Shown in pieces: positions 36,221-44,214 of a stretch of DNA of 64,000 bases. Under the pieces are notes generated by a model. That model was not told the DNA's origin, did not search any database, and worked only from the letters and a program-made list of their open reading frames with translations. Origin of the DNA: Oceanospirillaceae bacterium (lineage in GTDB: Bacteria; Pseudomonadota; Gammaproteobacteria; Pseudomonadales; Balneatricaceae); contig JAPYOS010000002.1 in NCBI GenBank assembly GCA_029938085.1, forward strand, positions 62,001-126,000, read 5' to 3'. How positions within the stretch are numbered: position 1 is the stretch's first letter; each line of letters starts with the position of its first letter. The position numbers were made by a program, and so were the translations under genes.

Positions 36221-36775
36221 TTACTTAAGTTTATTGCGGGAATTCGCCCACGGGTCAAAATTGCCACTCTCATCTTTAACCGGTGCCTCTGCACGAGCTT
36301 TAGGCTGTGGCGTCCACGGTGACTTTGATTCAGACCGGCCACCCGCCTTTTGCCAAGGCTTATCATCACTGCGTGAACTCTGGCTACGGCCAGACTTACG
36401 GTCATAATCTTGAGCCAGCTTGGCACGCTGCTCCTGCATCCGTTCGGCATCCTCCAAGGTTAACTCACACGGCTCTCCGGGCACCTGACCTTCTGGGATA
36501 ATGCGATCTCGTGGGGGCAACTCAAATTGGTCACTCGCCACCTTAGGTAAGTTTTTAAACTTGTAAAGGTAAAAGCCCTCTACCTTTTCGCGAGCCCAGG
36601 TTGTTTTCTTCAAAAACTTAACACTAGAATCAATACTTGGGTTAATTTTGAAGGTATTAATCCACAGGTAAGCGTGAAGGATTTCAAAGCCATAGTGATC
36701 CACAATTTCCGTCAACATGGTTTTCAAATTCAAACCATGCAAAGGGTTATTTTGGTAATTAACGTCGTCTATCAT
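36221..36775 (-). CDS. VF530-family (DUF2132) protein with basic tail
   Basis: Residues 1-75 match the VF530/DUF2132 family, small proteins of unknown role with a possible nucleic-acid-binding fold: [53 protein letters not shown]. The remaining 110 residues are hydrophilic, rich in Arg, Lys, Ser and Pro ([16 protein letters not shown]), and look disordered; most family members end near residue 80. The final ATG is at the CAT of 36773-36775. It converges with rpoD. Confidence 0.8.
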   Translation of the reverse strand: MIDDVNYQNNPLHGLNLKTMLTEIVDHYGFEILHAYLWINTFKINPSIDSSVKFLKKTTWAREKVEGFYLYKFKNLPKVASDQFELPPRDRIIPEGQVPGEPCELTLEDAERMQEQRAKLAQDYDRKSGRSQSSRSDDKPWQKAGGRSESKSPWTPQPKARAEAPVKDESGNFDPWANSRNKLK

Positions 36776-36911
36776 GCGCTTGTGTACCCTATAAGAATTA
36801 TTGCGCTAATTATACCCTATAGTCACGCCTAATCGTTTACTAACACACCTATTGACGCCAACCTGTGGCGGCGGCTATATTGAAGACAGTAAACCACTTG
36901 ATGTTAGGCTT

Positions 36912-37874
36912 ATGTCATTTACCCTATTTAAATCAAATAATGCGATTGGCATTATTTGTGCCATCGGCGCTAGCCTATGTTTTTCTGCCACCGATGTGAC
37001 CATCAAGTTCCTCAGCGAGGCCTATGCTCTGCATCAAATCATCCTGTTACGCTCGTTAATTGGCATATTTGTTATTATTCTTCTAGTGGTGGCTGGCAAA
37101 GGCAGTTGGCGCAGTTTCAAAACCCAGCGCTTACCCATGCACCTTATACGCGGCGGCTTTGTCGTCATGGCCAACATGCTGTTTTTCTTAGGTTTAGCGG
37201 CTATGCCATTGGCAGATGCTGTGGCTTTATTTTTTATTAGCCCTAGCCTCATCACCTTGTTCTCCATCATTTTCCTAAAAGAACACGTGGGGCCACACCG
37301 ATGGTTTGCTATAGTTTTGGGGTTTGCTGGCGTATTAGTAATGATTCAGCCAGGCAGTAGCAGCTTTGTATTAGCGTCTCTCCTGCCTATTGGCGCCGCC
37401 TTTGGCTATGCGGCCTTGCACACGCTTACACGCACCATGCGCACCACAGAATCAGCGTCTACCATGACCTTTTATATTCAACTGACGTTTATTTTCGTGA
37501 GCACCGTCATGTGGGCCATCGTAGGTGATGGCAGTTATAACCAGCCCGACAGCCCATCGCTCAACTTTTTACTGAGACAATGGGGCCCATGGCAGACCCC
37601 AGACCTCAAACTATTTGTACTGTTAGGCGTAGCCAGCACCTTTGGCGGCTACCTTATTAGCCAAGCCTACCGCATGGCCGAAGCCGCATTAGCCGCACCC
37701 TTTGAATACACAGCACTACCTTTGGCCATGGTTTGGGGAGTGGTCATATTTGGCGAATGGCCCAGCAGCATCACGTTGATTGGCAGCAGCCTTATATTAG
37801 TATCCGGCCTCTATACCTTATACCGAGAGCTGCTCCACCGGCCCAAACAGCAAACGGCAGCACCCCACTTGTAG
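36912..37874 (+). CDS. EamA/DMT-family permease
   Basis: A 320-residue inner-membrane transporter with ten predicted membrane segments in two EamA halves (about 8-145 and 160-310). Typical segments are GASLCFSATDVTIKFLSEAY, LGLAAMPLADAVALFFISP and GVVIFGEWPSSITLIGSSLIL. Substrate of such permeases is usually a small metabolite or amino acid and cannot be told here. The start at 36912 omits an upstream open stretch with no membrane character. It precedes the dioxygenase gene by 11 bases, so export or uptake of that enzyme's product or substrate is possible. Confidence 0.85.
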   Translation: MSFTLFKSNNAIGIICAIGASLCFSATDVTIKFLSEAYALHQIILLRSLIGIFVIILLVVAGKGSWRSFKTQRLPMHLIRGGFVVMANMLFFLGLAAMPLADAVALFFISPSLITLFSIIFLKEHVGPHRWFAIVLGFAGVLVMIQPGSSSFVLASLLPIGAAFGYAALHTLTRTMRTTESASTMTFYIQLTFIFVSTVMWAIVGDGSYNQPDSPSLNFLLRQWGPWQTPDLKLFVLLGVASTFGGYLISQAYRMAEAALAAPFEYTALPLAMVWGVVIFGEWPSSITLIGSSLILVSGLYTLYRELLHRPKQQTAAPHL

Positions 37875-37885
37875 GAATCATACCC

Positions 37886-38719
37886 ATGGGCAAAGTATTG
37901 ACGCAACAGCAAATCGACGATTATCAAAAGACGGGCTTTGTCTCTCCCATTGATGTCATGTCTGAAGACGAAGCACTGTCTTACGCACAACGCTTACACC
38001 ACGCAGAAGCCCAATACCCTAGCGACTTAAGCGGCGCAAACCGCAATAACGCCCACCTGTGTTTTAAATTTTTAGATGAGCTATCCTATCACTCCAGAGT
38101 TTTAGACGCTGTTGAAGACCTCATTGGGGCTGAGTTTTCGCTTTGGGGCAGTGTGTTATTTATCAAAGAGCCTAGCTCCAGCCATTTCGTTAGCTGGCAC
38201 CAAGACGCCACCTATATGGGCATTACTCCCCGCCACTTTGTTACCCCTTGGATCGCATTAACACCAAGCACGCGCGAAACCGGCTGCATGAGCATGATTC
38301 CAGGCAGCCACCACAATGACATTCAACCCCACGAAGACACTTACGGTGAAGACAACATCCTTACTCGAGGTCAAGAGGTGAAAAATATAGACCCCACTCA
38401 AGCCGTAGACCTCATCTTAAAACCCGGACAAATGTCGATCCATCACGCCATGGTAGTGCACGGCTCGCAACCCAACCTCAGTAAAGACCAACGACGTATT
38501 GGTTTTGCCCTGCAATCCTTTATGCCCAAAGGAGCACGCCAAACCATAGGTGAGAATTACTGGTCCCTAGTACGAGGCCAATGTGCTCAGGATGGAGACA
38601 TCACACTCCAACGCCCCAACCAAGATATGGACGTCACTGGCATAACCATACGGGACAAGGCCAATAAAAACTTTAGCGATATTCTCTATCACGGCGCAAA
38701 GACAAAAAGAGACTATTAA
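37886..38719 (+). CDS. Phytanoyl-CoA dioxygenase (PhyH) family protein
   Basis: A 277-residue Fe(II)/2-oxoglutarate-dependent oxygenase. The metal triad is visible: His and Asp in SWHQDATYMG (about residues 110-112) and the distal His in MVVHGSQPNLS (about 194), with an Arg for 2-oxoglutarate in DQRRIGFALQ. PhyH proteins hydroxylate or halogenate diverse small molecules in bacteria; the substrate is not evident. I chose ATG 37886 (MGKVLTQQQIDDY), since the frame further upstream overlaps the permease gene. Likely co-transcribed with that permease. Confidence 0.85.
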   Translation: MGKVLTQQQIDDYQKTGFVSPIDVMSEDEALSYAQRLHHAEAQYPSDLSGANRNNAHLCFKFLDELSYHSRVLDAVEDLIGAEFSLWGSVLFIKEPSSSHFVSWHQDATYMGITPRHFVTPWIALTPSTRETGCMSMIPGSHHNDIQPHEDTYGEDNILTRGQEVKNIDPTQAVDLILKPGQMSIHHAMVVHGSQPNLSKDQRRIGFALQSFMPKGARQTIGENYWSLVRGQCAQDGDITLQRPNQDMDVTGITIRDKANKNFSDILYHGAKTKRDY

Positions 38720-38787
38720 ATCAGTGTTTTAGAGGCTATGAATGTTGCCCTAACCCACCAGCACGGGTATCATGCGTGCTCCCATAC

Positions 38788-38863
38788 GGGCCTGTGGCGC
38801 AGCGGTTAGCGCAGAGGACTCATAATCCTTTGGTCGTCAGTTCAAATCTGACCAGGCCCACCA
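38788..38863 (+). tRNA. tRNA-Ile2 (CAU anticodon, lysidine type)
   Basis: A 76-base cloverleaf: acceptor GGGCCTG/CAGGCCC, D arm with AGCGGTTAGCGC, anticodon loop CTCATAA (CAT), T loop TTCAAAT and encoded CCA. The anticodon CAT leaves elongator Met, initiator Met or Ile2. The GGACTCATAATCC context and variable loop TTTGGTC resemble E. coli ileX rather than metT, so isoleucine (AUA after TilS lysidine modification) is most likely. Confidence 0.85.
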
Positions 38864-38871
38864 TATTCAGA

Positions 38872-38905
38872 GAGTTAGTAGGTTAGCGCTTACTAACTCT
38901 TTTTT
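38872..38905 (+). terminator. Rho-independent terminator after tRNA-Ile2
   Basis: GAGTTAGTA and TACTAACTC form a perfect 9-base stem with a 10-base loop, followed by six T residues, nine bases after the tRNA CCA. Confidence 0.88.
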
Positions 38906-39028
38906 ATGGGGCTACCATAGGGCTACCCCAGAACTACTCTGCCCACCGTGTTGACCGAGAGGGCACTTAGATAAAATACGGTTCTAGTGTTGCCTTTAAG
39001 GTGATCATCAAATGCAGTAGGCACGGGG

Positions 39029-39041
39029 CAAATCTGACCAG
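39029..39041 (+). repeat. 13-bp copy of the tRNA-Ile2 T-arm
   Basis: CAAATCTGACCAG at 38843-38855 inside the tRNA recurs here 186 bases downstream. Direct repeats of tRNA 3' segments are typical of integrative-element attachment sites. With the decayed genes that follow it, this looks like an old island scar. A 13-base match is short, so it is only suggestive. Confidence 0.4.
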
Positions 39042-39118
39042 CGTGTTAGATATTGTGGAGACAAGGATTCACGACGCATAGCGAAAGACTCTTCCTTTTT
39101 ACTAATTTTGTAATGAAA

Positions 39119-39144
39119 AGGCTTAGAACTGAAGCTCTAAGCCT
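39119..39144. terminator. Terminator of the 39.2-39.6 kb gene
   Basis: AGGCTTAGA and TCTAAGCCT pair around an 8-base loop, ten bases after the gene's stop on the minus strand. T/A-rich flanks occur on both sides, so it may work in both directions. Confidence 0.65.
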
Positions 39145-39153
39145 ATATTTTTA

Positions 39154-39558
39154 TTATTTACAGGGGTAAAGGTTCCATTCTGCAATACCCTCTGCATCAG
39201 ATTCGTAAGTAAACATATAATACTTACCATTCAGTTCAGATAACGCTTCAGATGTAGTTTCAAATGAAGCACCACCTTTAAACGACACACCACCAGCTTC
39301 CGTCCTGTTCCCAACGCCATTGCATATGAATGTGGCAACACCTTCTGCGCAGGCTATAATTCCAGCAGAACATTCGCCCAACCATGAACCGTCGGGTCTC
39401 ATCGCAGCAGTAAATGTTGCTCGTGCCATAACATCATGACCTACAAGCTTTCCGCTGCCAACATTGTGTGTTTCCATGGCAGGTAATCCATATTTTCCAG
39501 ACGCTATCGGCTTACTGGTTTCCTTTAAAGTCACTGTTCCGGCTTTATCTCCAAGCAT
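39154..39558 (-). CDS. Unrecognised 134-residue protein
   Basis: A complete small gene with a good ribosome-binding site (AAGGAGAG, five to six bases before ATG) and its own terminator. The product has no signal peptide or membrane segment and seems rich in beta strands, with alternating Gly/Ser-rich turns (GSGKLVGHDVMARATFTAAM, DGSWLGECSAGIIACAEGVA, GGVSFKGGASFETTSEAL) and four Cys. The pattern is that of a small beta-barrel, but I cannot assign a family. It stands alone in the degraded zone next to the tRNA. Confidence 0.65.
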   Translation of the reverse strand: MLGDKAGTVTLKETSKPIASGKYGLPAMETHNVGSGKLVGHDVMARATFTAAMRPDGSWLGECSAGIIACAEGVATFICNGVGNRTEAGGVSFKGGASFETTSEALSELNGKYYMFTYESDAEGIAEWNLYPCK

Positions 39559-39720
39559 TTTTACTCTCCTTATGAAATCGTTGACTCAGTCCTCAGACGA
39601 CCAACTTGAAAAGCCCAACCAGCCCCATGCCACTCAGGCTTGAGTTAACAGCATACCTCCTAATTTATAGGAATTTTTCCTAAACCTGTCATGCATGGCT
39701 AGGTTTCCTGATTCCAGACA

Positions 39721-40230
39721 CTAACGACATGCCGCTTTAGCTGAGTTGATGTTGTTATGGATAAAACTTAACCCATACTTTTGCTTCACTTGAACATAAA
39801 GATCAACATACTCAACACACTTCCCGTTAGCGAAAGCATAGCGCGAGTTACGCAGCTTGGTTATGAACTTCAGAGGCACGTATGCGTTCTTCAAGGTGCG
39901 ATTGACATAAGGTACTGCTGCAACATGGTTGAAGGGATCATTTGCAAAAATTCGCTTTTGAGAACTGTTCCAGCCCTGCCCGCCTGATAGATAGGCATCT
40001 TTTAATGCCACAACATGATCTACATCAGTGGCGCTGCCATCTATCCCCGTATACCAGCCTAAAACAGAGCTTGATACTTGTGATGCTGATGAGTCGAATT
40101 TTCAGCTGTCGCGGTTGTAGCTAGCCGATACAGCACTATTACTAGCGTTGGCCTTGGTGCTAGATCGTTGGCAATGATATGTCCCAGCCTTGGTGTCATT
40201 ATGGCAGCCCTCAGAGTTTAGTCGTCCACC
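39721..40230 (-). pseudogene. Broken secreted-type HNH nuclease gene with YHYH-like motif
   Basis: The minus-strand frame can be read from GGRLNSEGCHNDTKAGTYHCQ through SAVSASYNRDS, then an in-frame TGA at 40102-40104, then KFDSSASQ, LGWYTGIDG, TDVDHVVALKDAYLSGGQGW and NDPFNHVAAVPYVNRTLKNA to the stop at 39721. TDVDHVV...LKDAYLSG is the HNH core of DUF1524/GmrSD-C type nucleases and GCHNDTKAGTYHC is a Cys/His motif often seen before such domains. The 5' end is lost into a repeat at 40231. The TGA probably replaced a Trp codon. An internal GTG could express the last 96 residues but without the Asp/His of the active site, so I judge it inactive. Confidence 0.7.
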
Positions 40231-40258
40231 GTCATCCCGAGCGAAGCCGAGGGATCTC
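40231..40258. repeat. Dispersed-type repeat with CCCGAGCGAAGCCGAGGGA hairpin
   Basis: The element GTCATCCCGAGCGAAGCCGA followed by GGGATCTC is an inverted repeat (TCCC..GAGC-GAAGC-CGAGGGA) of a kind found many times in various bacterial genomes. It borders the broken HNH gene, whose 5' end is missing, so it may have been inserted there or be a rearrangement point. Only one copy is in the window; the related CATCCTGAC segment at 6.35 kb is similar in plan. Confidence 0.5.
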
Positions 40259-40420
40259 AATGGGTTAGCTCTTAACTGAGCGCATCAAAGCCAGCCTTAG
40301 AGCTGATTTTTTGTGCCTGACTCTATAATACGCGGGGAAGTAACTCCTTATCTACACAGCACTTAGCCATACATTGATGTACTATTAAGTGAAAATTATC
40401 GTGAGCATGAGGACATGTGA

Positions 40421-40621
40421 ATGCAGATAAACAAGTTACCAACAGCCTTAACGCTAGCCTCTTTGATACTGTTTAATAGTGAGGTTGCGATTGCCGCTGG
40501 TTTTCAAAAGGGGCTAACGGCAGCGTCAGGTGATTTTAAGACTGCTCTAGCCGAGTGGACTCCTTTAGCTGAGCAGGGATATGCTAACTCTCAACATTTT
40601 ATATGGTTAGATATACTTTAA
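40421..40621 (+). pseudogene. 5' fragment of a Sel1/TPR-repeat periplasmic protein gene
   Basis: The product begins with a signal peptide (MQINKLPTALTLASLILFNS...AIAA) and continues with the start of a Sel1-like repeat, AGFQKGLTAASGDFKTALAEWTPLAEQGYANSQ. Full-length proteins of this type carry several such repeats; here the frame ends 10 residues later at TAA, inside the LysR gene start at 40603. The break at about 40600 marks a junction between the decayed zone and the catabolic cluster. An AGGAC ribosome-binding site is present, so a short product may be made. Confidence 0.65.
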
Positions 40622-41499
40622 AACAACTTTACTATTTTATGGCCGTGGCCGATCACGGTGGCATAGCTCAAGCGGCCCGCACCCTACACCTTTCACAACC
40701 AGCCATCGCACAGGCCCTGAACAAACTAGAACAACACTATGGGTTCAGCCTATTCTTGCGCCAGCGTTCACGGGGCGTTGAACTCACTGTACAGGGGCGC
40801 CAACTGCACCAAATGGCACAACAACTGCTACAACAGGCCGAACGGCAAGAAGCCGCCATGGGATTAATCGCCGCAGGCAAGTCGGCCACCATACGCTTAG
40901 GCTGCTTTCACACCTTAGCCCCCTTCTACATGATTCCCTTAATTCAACAATTCAAACAACAACACCCTGACATCGCGCTGCTAGGCGAAGAATTATTACA
41001 AGATCGATTGCTAGGTAAGCTGTTAAATAAAGAGCTGGATTTGGCTATATCTTATGATATGGGCATTAGCAATAGTGCGCTGATCAAACAAAAAATTGCC
41101 AGCCAAGCACCCTACATTCTGCTCAGTAAACAACACCCTTTGGCCAAACAAAAAGCACTTAGGGCTGAGCAGTTGCAAGGCCAACCTTTGGTGATGTTTG
41201 ATGGGGCGGGTAGTAAAGACTATTACCATAGCCTGCTGACTAGCTTGGGGTTGAACCCAGAAATAGCCCTAGTCTCACAATCCATGGAAACCGTGCGTTC
41301 AGCCGTAGGCAACCAAATGGGTTTTGGCATTAGCGTAATGCACCCTAAAACGAGCATCAGCTATGACGGCTGCGAATTGGTTGATATTCCTTTGCTAGAC
41401 CCATGCCCTGAATTAGCAATTGTCCTATTACGCTTACGCGACATAGAACCTAGCCCCGCAATGGCGTTACTATTATCCCAATATCAAAGTTTTAATTAG
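40603..41499 (+). CDS. LysR-family transcriptional regulator (first)
   Basis: A 298-residue LysR protein: N-terminal winged helix-turn-helix (LKQLYYFMAVADHGGIAQAARTLHLSQPAIAQALNKLEQ, shown in parts: AQAARTLHLSQPAIAQALNK) and a periplasmic-binding-fold effector domain from about residue 90 (TIRLGCFHTLAPFYM). It is convergent with the class-V PLP enzyme gene and close in sequence style to the second LysR gene at 44.2 kb. It probably senses an intermediate of the 41.5-47.6 kb pathway. The promoter must lie in the Sel1 remnant. Confidence 0.88.
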   Translation: MVRYTLKQLYYFMAVADHGGIAQAARTLHLSQPAIAQALNKLEQHYGFSLFLRQRSRGVELTVQGRQLHQMAQQLLQQAERQEAAMGLIAAGKSATIRLGCFHTLAPFYMIPLIQQFKQQHPDIALLGEELLQDRLLGKLLNKELDLAISYDMGISNSALIKQKIASQAPYILLSKQHPLAKQKALRAEQLQGQPLVMFDGAGSKDYYHSLLTSLGLNPEIALVSQSMETVRSAVGNQMGFGISVMHPKTSISYDGCELVDIPLLDPCPELAIVLLRLRDIEPSPAMALLLSQYQSFN

Positions 41500-41506
41500 C
41501 AGCTGA

Positions 41507-42721
41507 TCACAATAGTTCATCTAAGCTGCTTAGCAGTTGCTGCATTTCTGAAGGGCTGGTGTAGTGCACAAAAGACAAACGCAACACCCCCGTTTGAGGA
41601 TCGATACCCATGGCTTCAAGCAAACGCACGGCATAAAAATGCCCAGCGCCTGCCATTACCCCACGCTCAGCTAACCCCTTAGCCAATTGTTGCGGTGTGA
41701 ATTTATCACTCACCACAGACACTGTAGCAGCCCGCAATACGGCATCATCTGGGCCCACGATTCGAATACCATCTCGTTGTTTTAACCAACCCAATAGTTC
41801 AGCCAGTAAAGGCTGTTCGGCCACGTGAATTAAATTAGCCACCGCTCGCTGGCGTGACCCACTTAATTGATGATGCTCGTACAAGGCATCAAAATAATCA
41901 ATGACGCCTTGTGCAGCAGCAACTTGGGCATGGTCAGGGCCTGCTGGGACAAACTTTTTGCTTTGGGCTTGGGCATTAAAATAATGACTTTGGTTAGCCA
42001 GTTGATCTTCAATGGTATTGCGAACAACCATTAAGCCTTGATGGGGGCCAAAGGTTTTATAAAGAGAGAACAAATAGATATCTGCCCCTAGTGCAGCAAT
42101 ATCAAGAAAGCCATGACCCGCTGCAGACACACCATCAACCACCGCTAGGGCACCCGCTTGGTGGATTAACTCACACCATTGCGCCACTGGGTTTATTTCG
42201 GCAACAATATTGGAACAGTGAGGAAAAGCCACCAAACGTGTTTTACTATTTAACAAACGCGTTAAGTCTTGGCTGCGTAATGAACCCGTGCTGGCATCAA
42301 CCTGCCACTCCCGCACACGTATGCCTTGATCGGCTAATTTGCGCCAAGCACCGCCATTGGCTTCGTGATCTTGATTGGTCACAATGATCTCATCACCTGC
42401 CTGCCATTTATTAGCCAAGGCTTGCGCTAAAACATAGGTATTTTGTGACGTAGATGGCCCCAAATGCACTTCATCTGCACTTACACCTAAGTAACTTGCC
42501 AAACGTGCCAAACTGGCATCCATCGCCTCGCCAGCAATCCATGAAGCATCATACATACCATAAGGCTGTACCTTAGTGGCGCGGTAATAGTGGCTCAAAC
42601 GATCAATCACCTGAGTGCAGGCATAAGATCCGCCGGCATTTTCAAAAAAGGCTTGGCCTTGCAAACTAGTTTCACCAAAGGCGGGAAATTGCTGCCTTAC
42701 AAAATCTAAATCTAAACTCAT
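41507..42721 (-). CDS. Class-V aminotransferase / cysteine desulfurase-like PLP enzyme
   Basis: A 404-residue PLP-dependent fold-type I protein. Recognisable features: FFENAGGSYACTQVIDRL at the start, the substrate/phosphate segment GPSTSQNTYVLAQAL, NQDHEANGGAWRKL, the Asp/His region VVDGVSAAGHGFLDI and the PLP Lys in YLFSLYKTFGPHQGL (about residue 230). The family includes cysteine desulfurases, kynureninases and serine-glyoxylate aminotransferases; lack of the desulfurase Cys loop argues against a SufS role. ATG 42721 is chosen, seven bases after GAGG. It is divergent from the monooxygenase gene and likely belongs to the same pathway. Confidence 0.82.
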   Translation of the reverse strand: MSLDLDFVRQQFPAFGETSLQGQAFFENAGGSYACTQVIDRLSHYYRATKVQPYGMYDASWIAGEAMDASLARLASYLGVSADEVHLGPSTSQNTYVLAQALANKWQAGDEIIVTNQDHEANGGAWRKLADQGIRVREWQVDASTGSLRSQDLTRLLNSKTRLVAFPHCSNIVAEINPVAQWCELIHQAGALAVVDGVSAAGHGFLDIAALGADIYLFSLYKTFGPHQGLMVVRNTIEDQLANQSHYFNAQAQSKKFVPAGPDHAQVAAAQGVIDYFDALYEHHQLSGSRQRAVANLIHVAEQPLLAELLGWLKQRDGIRIVGPDDAVLRAATVSVVSDKFTPQQLAKGLAERGVMAGAGHFYAVRLLEAMGIDPQTGVLRLSFVHYTSPSEMQQLLSSLDELL

Positions 42722-42831
42722 TACCAACCTCACTTAACTACAGCTTAAATTTGGGTCGAGGACCCGTTGGCCTAACATAACGTGATAGAGGGCAGCAATC
42801 TAGGCCTGATAAACAACCTTTAGATAGTTTT

Positions 42832-42889
42832 TATTAATACAATTGCAATTTTAATAATATTTGACCTATGCTGGTTTTGTACCTAATCT
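42832..42889 (+). promoter_or_regulatory. Monooxygenase promoter with LysR-type dyad
   Basis: A TTGACC box (42861-42866) and TAATCT (42884-42889) are spaced by 17 bases. Directly upstream lies a dyad centred on AATTGCAATT (42841-42850) flanked by ATTAAT and TTAATAAT, in the usual place of a LysR activator site. The segment 42853-42873 recurs nearly unchanged before the RidA gene. Confidence 0.65.
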
Positions 42890-42945
42890 GAATCTATAAC
42901 TGCAGGCGCTGTTAAACGCCAGCTGCCATTTAGAAGGACTAAAAC

Positions 42946-44202
42946 ATGACGATAGAGACCACCGATACTTTAGTAATCGGCGCAGGCCAAGCTGGCATAG
43001 CCACTAGTGAACACCTTACCAATTTAGGTGTAGAGCACTTGGTGCTAGAGCGTAGACGTATTGCTGAACATTGGCGCACTATGCGCTGGGACTCTCTAGT
43101 TGCTAATGGCCCAGCTTGGCATGATCGTTTTCCTGGTTTGGAATTTGAAGGTGTCGACCCAGATGGTTTCGCGTCTAAAGAACGTACGGCGGATTATTTT
43201 GTTGAGTACGCTAAAAAGTACAATGCGCCTATTCGCGAGGGAGTTTCTGTAACCAAAGTAACACGTCATGAAGGCCGCCCTGGCTTCACTATTGAAACAT
43301 CTCAAGGCACTATTGAAGCCAACCGTGTGGTGGTTGCTACGGGGCCGTTCCAGAACCCTGCAATTCCTCCCATTGCCAAGCAATACGACCACATTACCCA
43401 GATACACTCCTCTGCATATAAGAATCCACAACAACTACCTAAAGGGGGTGTATTGGTTGTTGGGGCGGGGTCTTCAGGTGTGCAAATCGCCGATGAATTG
43501 CAACGTGCGGGTAAAGATATTTACCTTTCCGTAGGTGCGCACGATCGCCCTCCTCGCAGCTACCGCAAGCGTGATTTTGTATGGTGGTTGGGCGTTTTAG
43601 GCCTGTGGGACTTAGAAACTATGGAGCCAGGCAAAGAGCACGTTACCATCGCTGTAAGTGGCGCTCATGGTGGTTACACCATCGACTTTCGAGCGTTGGC
43701 CCATCAAGGCATTAAGCTTGTGGGGCTGACTAAAGCGTTTACGGGTAACACTGTTAGCTTTCAGTCCGACTTGAACGATAACGTTAAGGCGGGTGATGAG
43801 AACTACTTGTCCTTGCTAGACGCTGCCGATGCTTATATCGAGCGCAATGGTTTGGATCTTCCAGAAGAGCCAGAGGCACGCAATATGCTTGCTGATCCAG
43901 CATGCATGACCAACCCAATTATGCAATTGGACATGGTAGAAGCAGGCATTAGCAGCATCATTTGGGCTACTGGTTTTTCTACTGACTACAGCTGGTTACA
44001 AGTGAATGCGGTAAATAAAAATGGCAAACCGCAGCATCAACGTGGTGTATCAGCCGAACCAGGCGTTTATTTTGTGGGTTTACCTTGGCTGTCACGCCGT
44101 GGCTCTACCTTTATTTGGGGTGTATGGCACGATGCTAAACACGTCGCAGGCCATATTGCTACGCAGCTTCAGTACACCGATTACCGTGACCCTTCGCAGT
44201 AA
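42946..44202 (+). CDS. Flavin-containing monooxygenase
   Basis: A 418-residue FAD/NADPH monooxygenase of the FMO/CzcO type. The FAD motif is TLVIGAGQAGIATSEHL (about residues 8-24), the NADPH motif is VLVVGAGSSGVQIADEL (about 168-184), with an FMO-like linker IHSSAYKNPQQLP and the ATGF segment SSIIWATGFSTDYSWL near 345. FMOs oxygenate N or S atoms or perform Baeyer-Villiger reactions. AGAAGGA ribosome-binding sequence precedes the ATG. It shares its promoter element with ridA, so it is probably the first oxidation step of the cluster. Confidence 0.9.
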   Translation: MTIETTDTLVIGAGQAGIATSEHLTNLGVEHLVLERRRIAEHWRTMRWDSLVANGPAWHDRFPGLEFEGVDPDGFASKERTADYFVEYAKKYNAPIREGVSVTKVTRHEGRPGFTIETSQGTIEANRVVVATGPFQNPAIPPIAKQYDHITQIHSSAYKNPQQLPKGGVLVVGAGSSGVQIADELQRAGKDIYLSVGAHDRPPRSYRKRDFVWWLGVLGLWDLETMEPGKEHVTIAVSGAHGGYTIDFRALAHQGIKLVGLTKAFTGNTVSFQSDLNDNVKAGDENYLSLLDAADAYIERNGLDLPEEPEARNMLADPACMTNPIMQLDMVEAGISSIIWATGFSTDYSWLQVNAVNKNGKPQHQRGVSAEPGVYFVGLPWLSRRGSTFIWGVWHDAKHVAGHIATQLQYTDYRDPSQ

Positions 44203-44214
44203 GCAGCAATACAC

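Noticed and set aside
37733-37885. Upstream extension of the PhyH gene
   Set aside because: It overlaps the end of the permease gene; the ATG at 37886 has proper spacing and a family-like N terminus.
39669-39684. TAGGAATTTTTCCTAA palindrome similar to the RidA-upstream dyad
   Set aside because: It lies 160 bases from any matching promoter boxes in the decayed zone, and the similarity is limited to AGGA/TCCT arms around T-rich sequence.
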